Position numbers and translations under genes: made by a program. DNA of 64,000 nt, taken from positions 1,219 to 65,218 of the forward strand of contig QAOA01004184.1 in the NCBI GenBank assembly GCA_003255065.1. The letters run 5' to 3'. How positions within the stretch are numbered: the stretch's first letter is position 1; the number at the start of each line of letters is the position of its first letter. The stretch is from Cercis canadensis. Its lineage: Eukaryota; Streptophyta; Magnoliopsida; Fabales; Fabaceae. Positions 61,471 through 64,000 of this stretch are shown one piece after another. The notes beneath the pieces were generated by a model, which made no database searches, was not told the DNA's origin, and worked only from the letters and a program-made list of their open reading frames with translations.

Positions 61471-63905
61471 CTTTTGAATCTACTAATTAAGGTTTGTTTT
61501 GTTACTCCAAATGAAATTATGCAACTAATGCCTCATATATAGGGCTCTTAATAGTTAATACAACTGTTTCTTCTTTGATTTGCACCTTCCATGATGATAT
61601 GTTTAGAATTCACAGCATACTCAAAACATTATAACTTCTACTAAGGTGGTAATGATAACGTTTTCTTTAACCTGAATTTTCATGTGATATATTGTAATTT
61701 GGTGAGATGGATGATGTTAGAGCAAAAGCCTATTCTTCAGGGACCAACAACTAAATATGAAACATTTAGGTTTTATGGTTACAAAACCAGGGTGTGAAAC
61801 GTTTCTCACCTCGTCGTTTAACCATTTTTGTTCTTGTTTTGTTGTTTTTATAGTTAAATTTCAAAGCCTACTATGTCGTTCTTATCTATTTGATGAGTTT
61901 TCTTGTCTCAATAAATAATTGGTTACTCTCAACTTAATTACCAAATGTTGGCCTTGCTAAGAAATACTTGTTATAAACACTTTTCGTAAGGGACAAAAGT
62001 GGTATTCCATCCCCATCCCTCTGGCTTTGCACTCCTGTAACTTTTCTCAAACAATTTTTTTTTAGTAAACCTCCATTTGTATTTTTAAAAAATTTAAAAT
62101 TCAATAAAATAATTCTTAAAAGAACACTAACTACAAAATAGTCATAAAAAAAATTGATATGCGTAACAAAATAATATAATATTTATTAAATTTTAAATCT
62201 TTTAAGAATTATTTTGTTATACATATCAGTTCTTTCGAAGATTATTTTATAATTAATATTCTTTTAATGATTATTTTATTAAATTTTAAATTTTTTAAGG
62301 TCGCAAACATAAATTTATTCAATTTTTTTTCTTCCTTTCTTTACCTTTTCCTCCAAGATGGAAAACTTGAGGTGGCATTAATTTCTTTTTAACTTTTGAA
62401 CCAGATAAGGTGCTTTTTATGCTTTTGTGGCTACAAGCCATAGAAATTATCCTTCTAAAAGAAGCAACCATAGTAAAATTAATTTTCTGGCTTCCAACCA
62501 CAACCATATAAGGTAAAGAGTTATAGCTAAAGGATATTATGGTACTTGTTGATTGGTTTGTTTTGGTAGACTGTCTAATTCCTGGTAATCACTTCTTAAA
62601 TGTAAGACACGTCACTTTTTTGTTTCTCCTCACAAAAAGCACACATCAACTAACAAAATTATTGCTGTAGATAATTCATACCATGTTCGGATACTGATTC
62701 AGTAAGATCATTCTTAGAACTTCGAGATCTTGATACTGATTCACTAAGATCATCCTCAGATCTTGGTACTGATTCACTAAGATCATCCAATTTCTATAAT
62801 ATTATCGATTTAATAAGATGATCCTCAAAACTTGTAAGTTATCATCTCGTGGCAAAAACAACCTCAAAATCAAGTTTCTGATACTGATTCACTAAAATCA
62901 TCCTTAAAACTTCCGAGTTCTTGATATTGATTCAATAAAATCATCCTCGATTTAATAAGATCATCCTCAAAACTTATAAGTTATCATCTCGTGGCAAAAA
63001 CATCCTCAAAATTTGTAAGCCATGGCCAAGAAAAAATTACATCCGTATGAATGAGAACCAAACTAGCTAATTAGCACTAGAATGGGCTATGCACAATAAT
63101 GAGTTGCCCACGTCTATGACTTTTCAATCAAGCAAAAAGACCTAGTCATAAGTCACAACTCTTTCAAAGTCTTCTAAAAGGATTGTCATGGCCTTTAAAT
63201 TCAAGGATCACTAAACAAATGTCTCTTTCAGTCATGGATACGATAAGGTTGAAGATAGGTGTCCAGCCACAAATTGACAATTGCTTGAAAGTGACAGCAG
63301 AAGAAAACAAGAGAATTGGTAGATATTAATGGATTGCTATCCATTTATATATATGTGATGATTAAGACAGCCCTCCAACCCCAATAACACTGCAAACTAA
63401 TCCTTAAAAACAGCATTTATGAGAATCTTATCCGTACTAACAAATGTTTTTTTGCTACATACTAAATATTTTCCTTTTTCCTAAACAAAAATCCCTTAAA
63501 AATTGCTTCTTATTTTCTTTGTTTCAGTTTTGTCATATTAATTCCTGAACATTTAAGTTAAAAAATTACCTTTTTTATAGTTAATTCTTTGTGTATATAT
63601 ATATATATCCTATTCACACAAAAATTACAGAAGACAAAAAAGAAACACTTTTTATTGATTCTTTGATACGATAGAAGATTAATCAAACACACTCACAGCA
63701 TATCTAAGCTAACAAAAAGAAAAAGGAAATGCAAACAACAGCCATGGTAGGGGTACTTCCTACACGACTGACAATAAAACAAAGCAACCTCTGCTTAGTA
63801 ATAGACCAACCAAGTTAGGACACGTAGTTGCTTAGTAACACGTGGCATATACTCAATAACAAAGGACAATATTTACATTCAACCCTCAGTGAAGCCCCTG
63901 TCACC
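61453..63905. other. Intergenic region
   Basis: Holds the TRM-like 3' UTR, AT-rich sequence with an inverted repeat of TTTTAAATTT/AATTATTTTATT blocks around 62085-62300, a degenerate tandem array at 62688-63020, a TA run near 63594-63608, and the 3' UTR of the edge gene. The minus-strand signal AATAAA near 63650 could be its polyadenylation signal. No further gene recognised. Confidence 0.5.
62688..63020 (+). repeat. Degenerate tandem/nested repeat array
   Basis: Units of GATACTGATTCACTAAGATC followed by ATCCTCA-AACTT recur at least five times. A larger unit, from GATTTAATAAGATCATCCTC to TTATCATCTCGTGGCAAAAA, occurs twice (about 62807-62870 and 62947-63012). It looks like a minisatellite that grew by nested duplication. 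No coding frame runs through it. Confidence 0.75.
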
Positions 63906-63949
63906 TCAAGATTCAGCGATGCTGGCTCCTGCTCTCACCGCTGTAAAGC
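63906..63949 (-). CDS. Probable last coding exon of a gene running off the right edge
   Basis: On the minus strand a good acceptor (TTTGGTTGTATGTGATTGCAG, the boundary at 63949) is followed by GC then TTT ACA GCG..., giving (x)FTAVRAGASIAES and a stop at 63906. An AATAAA signal lies about 255 bp downstream near 63650. The protein family cannot be told from fourteen residues. The frame choice is inferred: the other two frames also close quickly, but this one has coding-like composition. Confidence 0.35.
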
Positions 63950-64000
63950 CTGCAATCACATACAACCAAATTCATAGTAACTCAAGTGTATCATAGATCT

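Noticed and set aside
1..64000. CRISPR arrays, tRNA and rRNA genes, operons
   Set aside because: No regular spacer repeats, no tRNA T-arm/anticodon arrangement and no rRNA sequence were seen; the gene structures are plant nuclear.

Overview
This is a piece of nuclear DNA from a flowering plant, almost certainly a eudicot. The evidence is AT-rich intergenic DNA full of small transposons, many GT-AG introns, and recognisable plant-only gene families (Dof, SBP-box, a peroxisomal DEG protease, a plant RING1). I cannot name the species. Exon coordinates below were derived by hand: splice sites were placed so that reading phase, GT-AG ends and family conservation all agree.

Layout, left to right. 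1-2.9 kb: the end of a decayed CACTA (En/Spm) transposon holding a plant-transposase pseudogene and a degenerate telomere-like array. 2.9-10.4 kb: no convincing gene; small repeats. 10.4-12.2 kb (minus): a doubtful small membrane-protein ORF, then a two-exon Dof transcription factor. 12.2-26.7 kb: gene-poor, with a hAT-like relic, foldback elements and an assembly-type duplication. 26.7-28.6 kb: a complete non-autonomous CACTA element with a 3-bp target duplication. It carries a small two-helix membrane-protein gene and a nested MULE-type MITE with its own 9-bp target duplication. 30.8-32.1 kb (plus): an SPL3/4/5-type SBP-box gene with a miR156 site in its 3' UTR. 33.8-39.0 kb (minus): an eight-exon mitochondrial basic amino acid carrier (BAC1). 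39-42.2 kb: a repeat cluster including a duplicated BAC1 upstream segment. 42.8-48.8 kb (minus): a thirteen-exon DEG15 glyoxysomal protease ending in SKL. 48.8-52.9 kb: repeats. 53.0-58.3 kb (plus): a ten-exon RING1 Polycomb E3 ligase. 60.6-61.5 kb (plus): a TRM/DUF3741-motif protein. The right edge holds the likely last exon of a minus-strand gene.

The genes do not form a pathway. They cover developmental control (Dof, SPL with miR156, RING1), cytoskeleton-linked growth (TRM) and organelle metabolism (BAC1 in mitochondria, DEG15 in peroxisomes). The order Dof - SPL - BAC1 - DEG15 matters: in Arabidopsis, as I remember it, SPL3 and BAC1 are neighbours on chromosome 2, and a Dof gene and DEG15 are neighbours on chromosome 1. 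This window therefore looks like the unfractionated ancestral order.

Six single N characters are present. At four of them the same sequence stands on both sides of the N, twice for about 318 bp, so these tandem duplications are probably assembly joins and not biology.
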